In this document: piece after piece, positions 1 to 6,865 of the stretch
Layout: every line of letters starts with the position of its first letter
How positions within the stretch are numbered: the first letter of the stretch is position 1
NCBI GenBank assembly: GCA_016210245.1
Contig: JACQUR010000222.1
Coordinates: 1 to 8,608 of the forward strand
Source: Chloroflexota bacterium
Lineage (GTDB): Bacteria; Chloroflexota; UBA6077; JACQUR01
DNA: 8,608 nucleotides
Direction: 5' to 3'
Notes under the pieces: model-generated
What the model was told of the DNA's origin: nothing
What the model saw: only the letters and a program-made list of their open reading frames with translations
The model's database searches: none
Translations under genes and position numbers: made by a program

Positions 1-124
1 CTCCCGCATCGGCTCCCCCTTCCCTCGCAGGGAAGGGGGCCAGGGGGTTAGGTCCGGCCCCCCTCCCGCATCGGCTCCCCCTTCCCTTGCAGGGAAGGGG
101 GCCGGGGGGTTAGGTCCGGCCCCC
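1..124. repeat. 62-nt tandem repeat, two copies, each with an 11-bp hairpin
   Basis: Two copies of a 62-nt unit lie head to tail (1-62 and 63-124). They differ at only a few bases, for example C/T in the hairpin loop and A/G just after it. Each copy holds a perfect 11-bp inverted repeat, CCCCCTTCCCT and AGGGAAGGGGG, with a 3-nt loop (15-25/29-39 and 77-87/91-101), followed by a G-rich run and GGTTAGGTCCGGCC. The array may continue upstream of the window. No run of T follows the stems, so they are not ordinary intrinsic terminators. Similar intergenic hairpin units are familiar to me from Chloroflexota genomes, but that is memory and not a search. Confidence 0.9.
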
Positions 125-149
125 TCCCCTACCCGGGGAGCAGAGCCGC

Positions 150-155
150 TACAAT
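150..155 (+). promoter_or_regulatory. Possible -10 element, leaderless start
   Basis: TACAAT at 150-155 is one base from the sigma-70 -10 consensus TATAAT, in a very GC-rich context. A transcript starting about seven bases later would begin at 161-163, directly at the GTG/ATG start of the next gene. No Shine-Dalgarno sequence precedes that start. No good -35 hexamer is seen at the expected spacing, where the sequence is C-rich. Confidence 0.4.
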
Positions 156-163
156 CAAGAGTG

Positions 164-1582
164 ATGGCTACTTCTCCTTCCTGGCCTACCTACGAAGCGG
201 ACGAGTTGACCCTGGGCAACCCGGAGAGCGGCGCCGGGGTGTGCTGCCTGTGGACGGATCGGCGGAGGCTGGTGGGTGGCCTCGACGCGAGCCGCTACGC
301 TGCCCTGGGCAACCTCTACTCCTCGGGCGGCCTCGGGCTGCTGGCGCGCAACCTGCTGGCCAACCCGCGCCTGCGCTACCTGGTGGGGTGCGGGACCGAC
401 CTGAGCGGCAGCGGCGCGGCGCTGGTCGCGCTGTTCCAGCGCGGGCTGGACCAGGACCACCATATCGCCGGCACCGAGGTCCAGTTCGACCGCCGGGTCC
501 CGGCCGAGGCGGTCGAGGCGCTGCGCGCGCGGGTGCAGGTGGTCGACCTGCGGGGCGTGAGCGCCCCCGAGCAGATCGACGCAACCCTCCAGGCCCTGCC
601 GCCCCTGCCCCCACTGGGCGAGCCGCGCCTCTTCCCGGAGGAGGTCCCGGACGTCGAGACGCTGCCGTCGGAGGGCGCGGGCTACCTGGTGCGCCAGACG
701 CTGATCGCCCGGGCCTGGCTGGAGAGCCTCGAGCTGGCGATCACCTTCGGTGAGCCGGGGCAGGACGAGGGCGGGCGCCCACTACGGGCGCTGCTGGACC
801 TGGTCGCCATCGTGTCCGAGCCCGTGGACCGCCTGCACGTCCCATCCTGGCTGCCCCTCGAGCGGGCCGAGGTGGAGCGCTTCGCCGACGAGCTGTGGAC
901 CGGGCGCTCGCGCTACGGGCAGCGGCTGCGCCAGGGCGCCGCAGGGGACCAGTTGGCGGACCTGGCCAGGCGCCTGGGCGAGGCCCCCGCCTCCACACGG
1001 GCGGTGGCGGTGGTCTGGGAGCCACGCCAGGATGCCGCGGCGGCCTCCCCGCCGCGCCTGTGCCTCCTGTCGGGGGTGCTGCGCGGCGGGCGCCTGGCGC
1101 TGACGGCGTTCTTCCGCAGCCACGACCTGGGACGCGCCTGGCCGCTGAACGTGTTTGGCCTCCGCCTGGTGCAGGGGCGCCTGGCGGAGGAGCTGGGCAC
1201 ACCCTGCGGCCCCCTGGTGGTGGTCTCGCAGTCCGCCCACCTCTACCGCGCCGCCGAGCCGCCGCTGCGGGAGCTGGTGGCGGAGCACGCGCCCCGCCTG
1301 CTCCCCTGGCAGGCGGATCCGCGGGGAATCTTCCACATCCGCCTGGCCGACGGCCAGATCCAGGTCGAGCACGGGCTCCAGGACGCAGGCAAGAGCGGCC
1401 GCCGCTTCAGCGGCACCTCCGCCGAGCGGCTCTCCAAGGCGGTGGTCCACGCCAAACTGGTGCTGCTGCCCGAGCACGCCGCCTACCTGGGCGCCGAGCT
1501 GCAGAAAGCCGAGGTCGCCCTCCGCCTGGGCATCCCCTACCGCCAGGACGAGCCGCTGGAGCTGCCCCGGGTTGGAGGTTGA
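164..1582 (+). CDS. MtrA-like / thymidylate synthase-like / DUF4346 fusion protein
   Basis: A soluble protein of 472 residues with three recognisable parts. Residues about 17-135 resemble subunit A of tetrahydromethanopterin S-methyltransferase (MtrA): NLYSSGGLGLLARNLLANP, then LVGCGTDLSGSG and VQVVDLRGV. The histidine that binds cobalamin in MtrA appears to be Ser83. Residues about 215-375 resemble archaeal-type thymidylate synthase: SRYGQRL, FFRSHDLGRAWPLNVFGL and SQSAHLY. At the usual nucleophile motif PPC the protein reads PPRLC (296-300), so Arg298 replaces Cys and a Cys sits two residues later. Residues about 385-465 match DUF4346 (DPRGIFHI, EHAAYLGAELQKAEVAL, YRQD). ATG 164 was chosen; GTG 161 directly before it is the alternative. 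The role is unknown. A folate- or pterin-linked C1 function is suggested by the families, but the missing residues make ordinary dTMP synthesis doubtful. It stands alone, about 100 bases before the FHA cluster. Confidence 0.85.
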   Translation: MATSPSWPTYEADELTLGNPESGAGVCCLWTDRRRLVGGLDASRYAALGNLYSSGGLGLLARNLLANPRLRYLVGCGTDLSGSGAALVALFQRGLDQDHHIAGTEVQFDRRVPAEAVEALRARVQVVDLRGVSAPEQIDATLQALPPLPPLGEPRLFPEEVPDVETLPSEGAGYLVRQTLIARAWLESLELAITFGEPGQDEGGRPLRALLDLVAIVSEPVDRLHVPSWLPLERAEVERFADELWTGRSRYGQRLRQGAAGDQLADLARRLGEAPASTRAVAVVWEPRQDAAAASPPRLCLLSGVLRGGRLALTAFFRSHDLGRAWPLNVFGLRLVQGRLAEELGTPCGPLVVVSQSAHLYRAAEPPLRELVAEHAPRLLPWQADPRGIFHIRLADGQIQVEHGLQDAGKSGRRFSGTSAERLSKAVVHAKLVLLPEHAAYLGAELQKAEVALRLGIPYRQDEPLELPRVGG

Positions 1583-1590
1583 AGGTTGGA
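1570..1590. repeat. 7-nt tandem repeat GGTTGRA x3
   Basis: GGTTGGA, GGTTGAA and GGTTGGA lie in tandem and cover the last codons and TGA stop (1580-1582) of the preceding gene. This short low-complexity array has no visible function. It may have changed the C-terminus of that protein (VGG end). Confidence 0.75.
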
Positions 1591-1600
1591 GATGCGCTTC

Positions 1601-1631
1601 TTGGTTTCCGGGGCGCCGCGGAGCCTATAAT
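1601..1631 (+). promoter_or_regulatory. Candidate sigma-70 promoter of the FHA-rodA-pbpA operon
   Basis: A perfect TATAAT -10 hexamer at 1626-1631 stands out in GC-rich sequence. TTGGTT at 1601-1606 is a partial -35 match with a 19-nt spacer, longer than the optimum of 17. Transcription would start near 1638, leaving a leader of about 48 nt before the ATG at 1686. It lies in the only sizeable gap upstream of the four overlapping or closely spaced genes, so it probably drives them all. Confidence 0.55.
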
Positions 1632-1685
1632 CTCGTCCGACCTGTCGGCGATTGCCTTCTTCCTTCGTCCGGAATCCTGGAGGCT

Positions 1686-2471
1686 ATGTTGGGAGAGAGG
1701 CTCCCACGCTCGCGCTGGCCATCTCTGCACCCGATCGAGGTCGCCCGGGGCCTGGAGCGCTATGTTGGAGACGAGCTGGAGGGTCGGCTCCGGCGCTGGC
1801 TCCGCGCGCCTCTGCAGCCGGTCGAGATCGCCAAGGCGGCCGCGCGGGCGATGGAGGCCAGCCAGGCGATCGGCCCCAGCGGTCTGCAGGTGGCCAACTG
1901 CTTCGAGGTCCACCTGCACCCGGACGACTTTCAGCGCTTCGCCTCCTTCCGCCTGGCCCTGGCGCGCCAGCTCGAGGCGTACCTGGAGGACCAGGCCACA
2001 CGGCTGGGCGCGCGCCCGGTGGATGCCTGGCAGGTGAGTCTGGTGGCCGACGAGCGGCTCCGCCCGGGTCGCGTTCGGGTGAAGGGCGAGATGGCGGACG
2101 TTGGCGCGGCGGCCGGGCTGCCGACCGACCAGACCGGCCCGCCGCTCGACTCCACCCAGCGCGTTTCCGCAGTGGTGCCCTCTGCGCCAGCCCCGCGCGG
2201 GGTGCTGGTGGTGGGCGAGGTGGAGTACCCGCTGGTCCGGCCGGTGACCAGCGTGGGCCGCGCGCTGGACAACGACGTCGTGCTCTCGGATAGCCGCGTC
2301 TCGCGCTATCACGTGCAGCTCCACGAAGAGGCAGGCCGTTACCGGCTCAGCGACCTGGCCAGCACCAACGGCACCTTCATCGCCGGGCGGCGGATCACCG
2401 AAGCCGTCCTGGCGCCCGGCGACGAGGTCTCCCTCGGCGGGCTGGTGGTGCGACTCCAGGTTCGGTCGTAG
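1686..2471 (+). CDS. fhaA: DUF3662 plus FHA domain protein (FhaA-like)
   Basis: A cytoplasmic phosphothreonine-reading adaptor of 261 residues. Residues about 15-135 form the DUF3662 domain found at the N-terminus of actinobacterial FhaA, with the typical LQPVEIAKAAARAME segment at 43-57. A proline- and alanine-rich linker follows, with a DSTQRV stretch. Residues about 173-259 are a forkhead-associated domain with the signature residues GR (191-192), DNDVVL, SRYH (206-209) and STNGTF (226-231), so phosphothreonine binding should be intact. The start ATG is preceded by GGAGG (1679-1683) at very short spacing, and no earlier start codon exists in frame after the promoter. In Mycobacterium FhaA binds the phosphorylated MviN/MurJ-type flippase and modulates wall synthesis. 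The same kind of job is likely here, given the rodA and pbpA neighbours. Confidence 0.9.
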   Translation: MLGERLPRSRWPSLHPIEVARGLERYVGDELEGRLRRWLRAPLQPVEIAKAAARAMEASQAIGPSGLQVANCFEVHLHPDDFQRFASFRLALARQLEAYLEDQATRLGARPVDAWQVSLVADERLRPGRVRVKGEMADVGAAAGLPTDQTGPPLDSTQRVSAVVPSAPAPRGVLVVGEVEYPLVRPVTSVGRALDNDVVLSDSRVSRYHVQLHEEAGRYRLSDLASTNGTFIAGRRITEAVLAPGDEVSLGGLVVRLQVRS

Positions 2472-2482
2472 AGGCGAGCCCC

Positions 2483-2914
2483 GTGCCGGTCGACGTGCTC
2501 GTCCTGCTCCTCCGCCTCTCCATGGTCGCCGTGCTGTACCTGTTCCTGGTAGCCCTGGTGGCCATGCTGCGGCGCGACCTGGTCCGCCAGGTCGAGGCCC
2601 CGCCCGAGCCGGAAGGAGCCGGCACGCTGGTCGTGCTCGACCCCGGCCCCACGCCCCTGCGCCGGGGCCAGACGCTCCCCCTCCGCCCGACCACGAGCCT
2701 CGGCCGGGATGAGCAGAACGTGATCGTCCTGGCGGATACCTTCGCCTCCGCGCGCCACGCGGTGCTCACCTGGCGCGAGGGGAGGTGGTGGCTCCGCGAC
2801 CTGCAGAGCACCAATGGTACTTATGTCAACCAGCAGTCCGTTCGAGGCGAGGCCGCGCTCGAGGCCGGCGATGTGATCGGCATCGGCAGCGTACGGCTGA
2901 AGCTGTCCCCATGA
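2483..2914 (+). CDS. fhaB: Membrane-anchored FHA domain protein (FhaB-like)
   Basis: A protein of 143 residues with one N-terminal membrane segment (about 5-28), a short acidic and proline-rich linker (38-47) and one FHA domain (about 49-142). The FHA signature is complete: SLGRDEQNVIVL, SARHAVL and STNGTYVN (109-116). The FHA domain should face the cytoplasm. This is the layout of FhaB/FipA from mycobacteria, which links phosphorylated division proteins to wall synthesis. The start is GTG, with GAGG (2471-2474) eight bases upstream. The end overlaps the next gene by four bases (ATGA), pointing to translational coupling with the RodA-type polymerase. In Actinobacteria a PstP phosphatase gene usually sits between fhaB and rodA; here it is missing. 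Confidence 0.9.
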   Translation: MPVDVLVLLLRLSMVAVLYLFLVALVAMLRRDLVRQVEAPPEPEGAGTLVVLDPGPTPLRRGQTLPLRPTTSLGRDEQNVIVLADTFASARHAVLTWREGRWWLRDLQSTNGTYVNQQSVRGEAALEAGDVIGIGSVRLKLSP

Positions 2915-4203
2915 GCGATCGAGCCTCCTGGGGCTGGCGCTGGCGCGAGCTGCTGCTGCTCGGTTTCCCGTGCGCCATGCTGCTGCTCGGCTGGCTCTCG
3001 ATCGACCTGGCGCGGACCGGCGCGCCCGACCCCGCCCTGTGGACCCGCTGGCTGGTCTTCGTGGGCCTGGTCCTGGGCACGCATGGCTGGCTCGCGTGGC
3101 GCTATCCCAGCGCCGACCAGGGTCTGCTGCCCATCGGTGCGGCCCTCACCGCCCTCAGCCTGGTGGTGGTCGAGCGGCTGGTGCCCGCGCTGGCCGATCG
3201 GCAGTTGGCCTGGCTGGCGCTCGCCCTGGGCGCGATGGTCTTGGCGCTCAGCCTGCTCCCGTCCATCCGCTGGCTGCACCCCTGGCAGTACACCTGGGCG
3301 CTGGCGGGGCTCGGGCTGGTAGGCCTCACCTTCGTGGCCGGGGTCGACCCCAACGGCAGCGGGGCGCGGCTGTGGCTTGGCTTCGGCGACGCGCTCTTTC
3401 AGCCCTCGGAGGCGCTCAAGCTGCTGCTGGTGCTGTTCTTCGCCTCCTACCTGGACGACAAGCGCGAGCTGCTGGCCTGGGGCGGGCCGCGCTGGGGGCG
3501 GCTGCGCACTCCCCCGCTGCCTTACCTGGCGCCGCTGCTGGTCATGCTCGCGCTTTGCCTCGGGGTGGTCATCCTCCAGCGCGACCTGGGGGCCGCTCTG
3601 CTCTACTTCTGCCTCTTCCTGGCGCTGCTCTACGTGGCCAGCGGGCGCGCCTCCTACGTGGCGCTCGGCCTGGGCGGCCTGCTGCTGGGCGGCGCGCTGA
3701 TGGAGCGCCTCTTCGACCACGTGCGCGTGCGGGTGGCGATGTGGCTGGACCCCTGGTCGGACGCGGCTGGCCGCGGCTACCAGGTCATCCAGGCGCTGGT
3801 CGCGTTCGCCTCCGGCGGCGTGCTGGGCAGCGGCCTCACCTATGGCTATCCCGGCTACATCCCGGCCGTCCACACCGACTTCGTCATCGCCGCCATCGGC
3901 GAGGAGCTGGGGCTCATCGGCTCGCTGGGCACGGTCGCCCTGTACATGCTCTGGCTGCACCGCGGCCTGGCCATCGCCCTGACCCGGCGCAGCAGCTTCT
4001 CCACCCTGCTGGCCGTTGGGCTGACCAGCGCGATCAGCCTCCAGGCGCTGGTCATCCTGGGCGGCACACTGCGCCTGATCCCGCTGACCGGCATCACCCT
4101 GCCTTTCGTGAGCTACGGCGGCAGCTCGCTGCTGGTCAACTTCCTGATGCTCGGCCTGCTGCTGGCGGTCTCGGCCGAGCGGCCGGTGGACCGACATGGA
4201 TAA
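2911..4203 (+). CDS. rodA: RodA/FtsW-family SEDS peptidoglycan glycosyltransferase
   Basis: An integral membrane protein of 430 residues that polymerises lipid II into glycan strands, working with a class B PBP. About ten hydrophobic segments run along the chain. The family's C-terminal half is well kept: MWLDPWSDAAGRGYQVIQAL, then VHTDFVIAAIGEELGLIGS with the conserved Asp323, equivalent to the essential HTDF aspartate of FtsW. LIPLTGITLPFVSYGGSSLL near residues 388-406 follows. The start ATG overlaps the fhaB stop (ATGA), and the end overlaps the pbpA start by eight bases, so the polymerase and its transpeptidase are probably made together. The family is certain. The choice between rodA (elongation) and ftsW (division) rests on the gene order, which matches the fha-rodA-pbpA cluster of Actinobacteria. 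Confidence 0.95.
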   Translation: MSDRASWGWRWRELLLLGFPCAMLLLGWLSIDLARTGAPDPALWTRWLVFVGLVLGTHGWLAWRYPSADQGLLPIGAALTALSLVVVERLVPALADRQLAWLALALGAMVLALSLLPSIRWLHPWQYTWALAGLGLVGLTFVAGVDPNGSGARLWLGFGDALFQPSEALKLLLVLFFASYLDDKRELLAWGGPRWGRLRTPPLPYLAPLLVMLALCLGVVILQRDLGAALLYFCLFLALLYVASGRASYVALGLGGLLLGGALMERLFDHVRVRVAMWLDPWSDAAGRGYQVIQALVAFASGGVLGSGLTYGYPGYIPAVHTDFVIAAIGEELGLIGSLGTVALYMLWLHRGLAIALTRRSSFSTLLAVGLTSAISLQALVILGGTLRLIPLTGITLPFVSYGGSSLLVNFLMLGLLLAVSAERPVDRHG

Positions 4204-5677
4204 GGCTATCGTCCGGCTGGGCACCGTCCTGCTGGCCGGGTTCGTCGTTGTCGCCCTCGCGCTGGGCTACTGGCAGGTCGCGGCCGCGCCAGGCCTGGTG
4301 GACGGGCCGTACAACCCGCGCCTGCTGGCCGAGGCCGCCCGGACCGAGCGCGGGCGCATCCTGGACCGCACGAGCAAGGTGCTGGTGGACAATGCGCCCG
4401 CCGGGCAGGGGAGCAAGCGCGTCTACGCCCTCCCGGCCGCGGTCCACGTGACCGGCTACTTCTCCCCGCGCTATGGCGCGGCCGGGCTGGAGCAGCGGTT
4501 CGACGACTACCTGAGCGGCGCGCGCGCGCCCAGCCTGGTGGACCGGGTGCGTGACCGCCTGCTGCACGAGCGGCGCCGGGGCTCGGATCTCGTGCTGACC
4601 CTCGACGCCCGCGTGCAGGCGGTTGCAGCCGAGGCGCTGGGCGAGCGGCGCGGCGCGATCGTGGCCCTGGACCCGCGCAGCGGGGCGGTGCTGGCCCTGG
4701 CCAGCGCGCCCGGCTTCGACCCCAACACCCTGGACCAGGACTGGAGCGCTCTCCAGCGGTCCGAGGGCGACCCGTTCTTCAACCGCGCCCTCCAGGCCAC
4801 CTATACCCCGGGCTCGACCTTCAAGATCGTGACCGCCACCGCGGCGGTGGACCTGGGCCTGGTCGACCTGGACCAGCCCTTCGCCTGCTCGAAGCCGGTG
4901 GCGATCGACCTGCTCCAGGTCGACTGCCGCAACAACGCCCACGTGCCGAACCTGACCTTCCAGCAGGCCTTCGCCTGGTCGTCCAACCGCACCTTCGCCC
5001 TGGCCGGGCTGGCGCTGGGCTTTCCCGGACCGATGAACCGCTGGCTGACCGACGAGCCGCCCGAGCCCTACCCCTGGAAGACGCGCGGCATCGCCGCCAG
5101 CGCCGCCCGGCTGGAGGAGTACGCCGGGCGCTTCGGCTTCGGGCGCTCCCTGCCCTTCGACCTGCCGGTGAGCATCAGCCGCCTGAAGACCCAGCCCGAG
5201 TGGACGGCGGACCTGCTGGGCCAGACCGCCTTCGGCCAGGGGCAGTTGGCCGAGACGCCGCTCCAGGCCGCCCTCAGTGCGGCCGCCATCGCCAACGGCG
5301 GTCGGCTGCCCGCGCCCTACCTGGTGGCCGAGGCGCGCGGGCCAGACGGGACGGTCCAACGCCTGCACGAGCCAGGGGAGGACGCGCTGGAGCAGGTGAT
5401 GAGCCCCGCCACCGCGGCCAGGCTCCAGGCCTTCATGGTCGAGAGCGTCGAGCGCGGCTACGCCGGCAAGGCGGCCCTCGTGGGCGTGCAGGTGGCGGGC
5501 AAGACTGGCACGGCCGAGGTAGGCGCGGGCCGCACGCCCCACGCCTGGTTCGTCGGCTACGCTCCGGCCGACAAGCCCGTGGTGGCCGTGGCCGCCATCC
5601 TCGAGCACCAGGGCTCCGGCTCCGACTTCGCCGCCCCGGCTGCCCGGGAAGTGTTGGCGGCGGCGCTGCGGCGGTAG
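4196..5677 (+). CDS. pbpA: Class B penicillin-binding protein, peptidoglycan transpeptidase (PbpA-like)
   Basis: An enzyme of 493 residues that crosslinks peptidoglycan stem peptides outside the membrane. One N-terminal membrane segment (about 7-27) anchors it. A short, reduced pedestal region follows with ERGRILDR, and the transpeptidase domain covers about 155-490. All three active-site motifs are present: STFK with Ser207 and Lys210, SSN at 262-264, and KTG at 436-438. The protein lacks the long dimerisation and PASTA regions of some relatives and matches the size of mycobacterial PbpA. It overlaps rodA by eight bases and ends the + strand cluster. Its TAG stop lies inside the 13-bp repeat at 5672-5684 that borders the foreign block, so its last one or two codons could have been altered by that event. 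The ending otherwise looks normal for the family. Confidence 0.95.
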   Translation: MDKAIVRLGTVLLAGFVVVALALGYWQVAAAPGLVDGPYNPRLLAEAARTERGRILDRTSKVLVDNAPAGQGSKRVYALPAAVHVTGYFSPRYGAAGLEQRFDDYLSGARAPSLVDRVRDRLLHERRRGSDLVLTLDARVQAVAAEALGERRGAIVALDPRSGAVLALASAPGFDPNTLDQDWSALQRSEGDPFFNRALQATYTPGSTFKIVTATAAVDLGLVDLDQPFACSKPVAIDLLQVDCRNNAHVPNLTFQQAFAWSSNRTFALAGLALGFPGPMNRWLTDEPPEPYPWKTRGIAASAARLEEYAGRFGFGRSLPFDLPVSISRLKTQPEWTADLLGQTAFGQGQLAETPLQAALSAAAIANGGRLPAPYLVAEARGPDGTVQRLHEPGEDALEQVMSPATAARLQAFMVESVERGYAGKAALVGVQVAGKTGTAEVGAGRTPHAWFVGYAPADKPVVAVAAILEHQGSGSDFAAPAAREVLAAALRR

Positions 5678-5689
5678 CGGCACGACATG
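5672..5689 (+). repeat. Inner copy of an 18-bp inverted repeat bordering the foreign block
   Basis: CGGTAGCGGCACG (5672-5684) is a perfect 13-bp match to the opposite strand at 8454-8466. Over 18 bp (5672-5689 against 8449-8466) 16 positions agree. It overlaps the pbpA stop codon and lies where the gene starting at 5752 loses its continuation. It may be a terminal repeat or a recombination point. A chance match somewhere in a GC-rich window is not rare, so its position is what gives it weight. Confidence 0.5.
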
Positions 5690-5752
5690 GCATGGCATGC
5701 CATTCGCGTTCGCGCGGGGCGCATCCTCGGGCTCGATGCGTGCTCCGAACAT
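5685..5752 (-). pseudogene. 5' fragment of a truncated gene, last of the foreign - strand operon
   Basis: An ATG at 5752-5750 has a perfect AGGAGGT (5756-5762) four bases upstream. It begins one base after the stop of the 125-residue gene, the same tight coupling seen at the other junctions of this operon. The product begins MFGARIEPEDAPRANANG. After about 20 codons the frame runs into the strand opposite pbpA, where it stays open only because of high GC, so the true coding sequence must end near the repeat at 5672-5689. I read it as a gene cut by insertion or rearrangement. No function can be given. The fragment also contains the 12-bp palindrome ATGGCATGCCAT (5692-5703). Confidence 0.6.
5692..5703. 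repeat. 12-bp perfect palindrome ATGGCATGCCAT
   Basis: The site equals its own reverse complement and is preceded by further CATGG repeats (5687-5695). It lies in the short gap between the convergent pbpA and the - strand block. No T-run follows, so it is not a convincing terminator. It could be a protein binding site or chance. Confidence 0.45.
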
Positions 5753-5753
5753 G

Positions 5754-6131
5754 TCACCTCCTGGAGCCTTTGGGACTCGTGCGTCGTCGCCGCGCGCGTG
5801 TGCGCTGCGGGTTGCGGAACCTGGTCGGGCCGCGGCGGGCGCGGAGCTGCTGGCGCAGGGCGGCGCGCTGCGCCTGGCCCTTCGACGAACCGGTCTGCCA
5901 CTCGCGGTAGCCGTACGAGTCCCTGATGGGGTGGCGACGGCCCAGCTCATCGGTGAAGATGTCCACGTTCTTGCGGGGCTCGCCCTTGGGGTGGCGGACC
6001 GAGGTGGCGCGGGTGCCGCCCCCGTGCAGCAGAGCTACCGTGACTCGGTGGCTGCCGGCCTTGACGGTGCGCCAGCCGCGCACCTGGCGCGGCTCCCTGG
6101 CCAGCTTCTGGCGGCGATACTGGCGGGCCAT
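5754..6131 (-). CDS. Very basic 125-residue protein of the virus-like operon
   Basis: No family is recognised. About 30 arginines and 6 lysines face only 7 acidic residues, for a net charge near +29. Basic tails at both ends (MARQYRRQKLAREPRQVR and an R-rich C-terminus, 97-125) flank a more structured middle with VTVALLHGGG (30-39) and KNVDIFTDELGRRHP (54-68). There is no signal peptide or membrane segment. It probably binds nucleic acid or an acidic surface, for example as a virion-associated or DNA-condensing protein; this is inferred from charge and context only. The start ATG shares one base with the TGA of the preceding gene, and AGGAGGTT (6137-6144) is at good spacing. The stop lies one base before the truncated gene at 5752. 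Confidence 0.7.
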   Translation of the reverse strand: MARQYRRQKLAREPRQVRGWRTVKAGSHRVTVALLHGGGTRATSVRHPKGEPRKNVDIFTDELGRRHPIRDSYGYREWQTGSSKGQAQRAALRQQLRARRGPTRFRNPQRTRARRRRTSPKGSRR

Positions 6132-6865
6132 CAGGCAACCTCCTGTTGCGGACGCTGGGCAAGACGGGCTAGCGCGACCAGTGCTCCGAAAGCGATCATG
6201 AAGAGGCTGCCCGAGTGGCTTGCTTGGGCGGATTGGCCTGTGCTAGCATTGGACTGAAGAGCCGGCCGAGCCCCCGGGAGGTGTTGACGAGCCGGACTTT
6301 GCTCGACGGCGTCTCGGGCGGCCCATGCGGGCACAGGATTTGTGCGGGCGCGGAGCACTGCTCCCGCCCGCGTTTCTTCTCTTCGCACCTTCCCGGATCG
6401 GCGCGCGGGCACCACCGAGGAGAACTCCAACTCGCGCGGCACCTGGCCGAGGGGAGTAGTGGGACTCAAGGGGTGCGTGTAGACGAAGAACCGATAGGGC
6501 TCTGTCTCGCCGCGCTGGTCCCAGTGGCGATGCACCGTCAGGGACCCATCGTCCGCGTAGGTTTCGCGGCCGTGGGTGTCCACTTTGTAATGCAAATGCT
6601 CGGCGTGCTTGATAGCCGCAATGATGCCAGGGACAGATTGCCAGCGGGTTGGGTCATTGCTGCCGGCAATGTGCTCCATGACCCGCTCCAGGCCTACCAG
6701 CACGCGGTTGCCCCAGGGGTCGCGCACCACGCGATAGGCTCCTGGGCCGGTCCGTACGATGCCCAGTTGCCTTCGCACGCGAGGCAGTAAGGTGACCAAC
6801 GGAGGCGATAGTTCCCCGGCACGGTTGCCCCACAAGTAGACCGGCCGCGCCCGCGACTTGGCCAT
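6131..6865 (-). CDS. 244-residue protein with a C-terminal membrane anchor
   Basis: No family is recognised. Residues 1-165 look like a soluble folded domain, with RTGPGAYRVVRDPWGNRVLV at 38-57, RWQSVPGIIAAIKHAEHLHY at 74-93 and YRFFVYTHPLSP at 124-135. Residues 166-217 are a low-complexity linker rich in Ala, Arg, Gln and Ser. A single hydrophobic segment at about 219-236 (LFMIAFGALVALARLA) is followed by a short tail. This is a tail-anchored layout with most of the protein probably on the inside. The start ATG overlaps the ATPase stop by one base (TGATG), with GAGGT (6872-6876) upstream. In the context of a packaging-type ATPase it could be a membrane-associated morphogenesis or virion protein. 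The composition looks slightly less GC-rich than that of the host genes. Confidence 0.75.
   Translation of the reverse strand: MAKSRARPVYLWGNRAGELSPPLVTLLPRVRRQLGIVRTGPGAYRVVRDPWGNRVLVGLERVMEHIAGSNDPTRWQSVPGIIAAIKHAEHLHYKVDTHGRETYADDGSLTVHRHWDQRGETEPYRFFVYTHPLSPTTPLGQVPRELEFSSVVPARRSGKVRREETRAGAVLRARTNPVPAWAARDAVEQSPARQHLPGARPALQSNASTGQSAQASHSGSLFMIAFGALVALARLAQRPQQEVA

Noticed and set aside
15..101. Intrinsic terminators formed by the 62-nt repeat hairpins
   Set aside because: The stems are strong but are followed by G-rich sequence rather than a T-run.
895..2037. Long + strand open frame overlapping the first gene and fhaA
   Set aside because: Its Arg/Pro/Gly/Ala-rich product is typical of GC-rich off-frame translation, and it crosses a promoter and two genes with good domain matches.
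2821..4224. 467-codon open frame on the - strand opposite rodA
   Set aside because: The product is rich in Gln, Ala, Glu and Arg without domain features. The + strand encodes a clear SEDS protein.
5678..5753. Bidirectional terminator between pbpA and the - strand block
   Set aside because: The 12-bp palindrome at 5692-5703 has no following T-run on either strand, and it lies within the fragment of a coding sequence.
4136..5950. 604-codon open frame on the - strand opposite pbpA
   Set aside because: It is the shadow of pbpA in GC-rich sequence. Its product is low-complexity and the + strand carries all PBP motifs. Only its first codons from 5752 look real, as part of a truncated gene.
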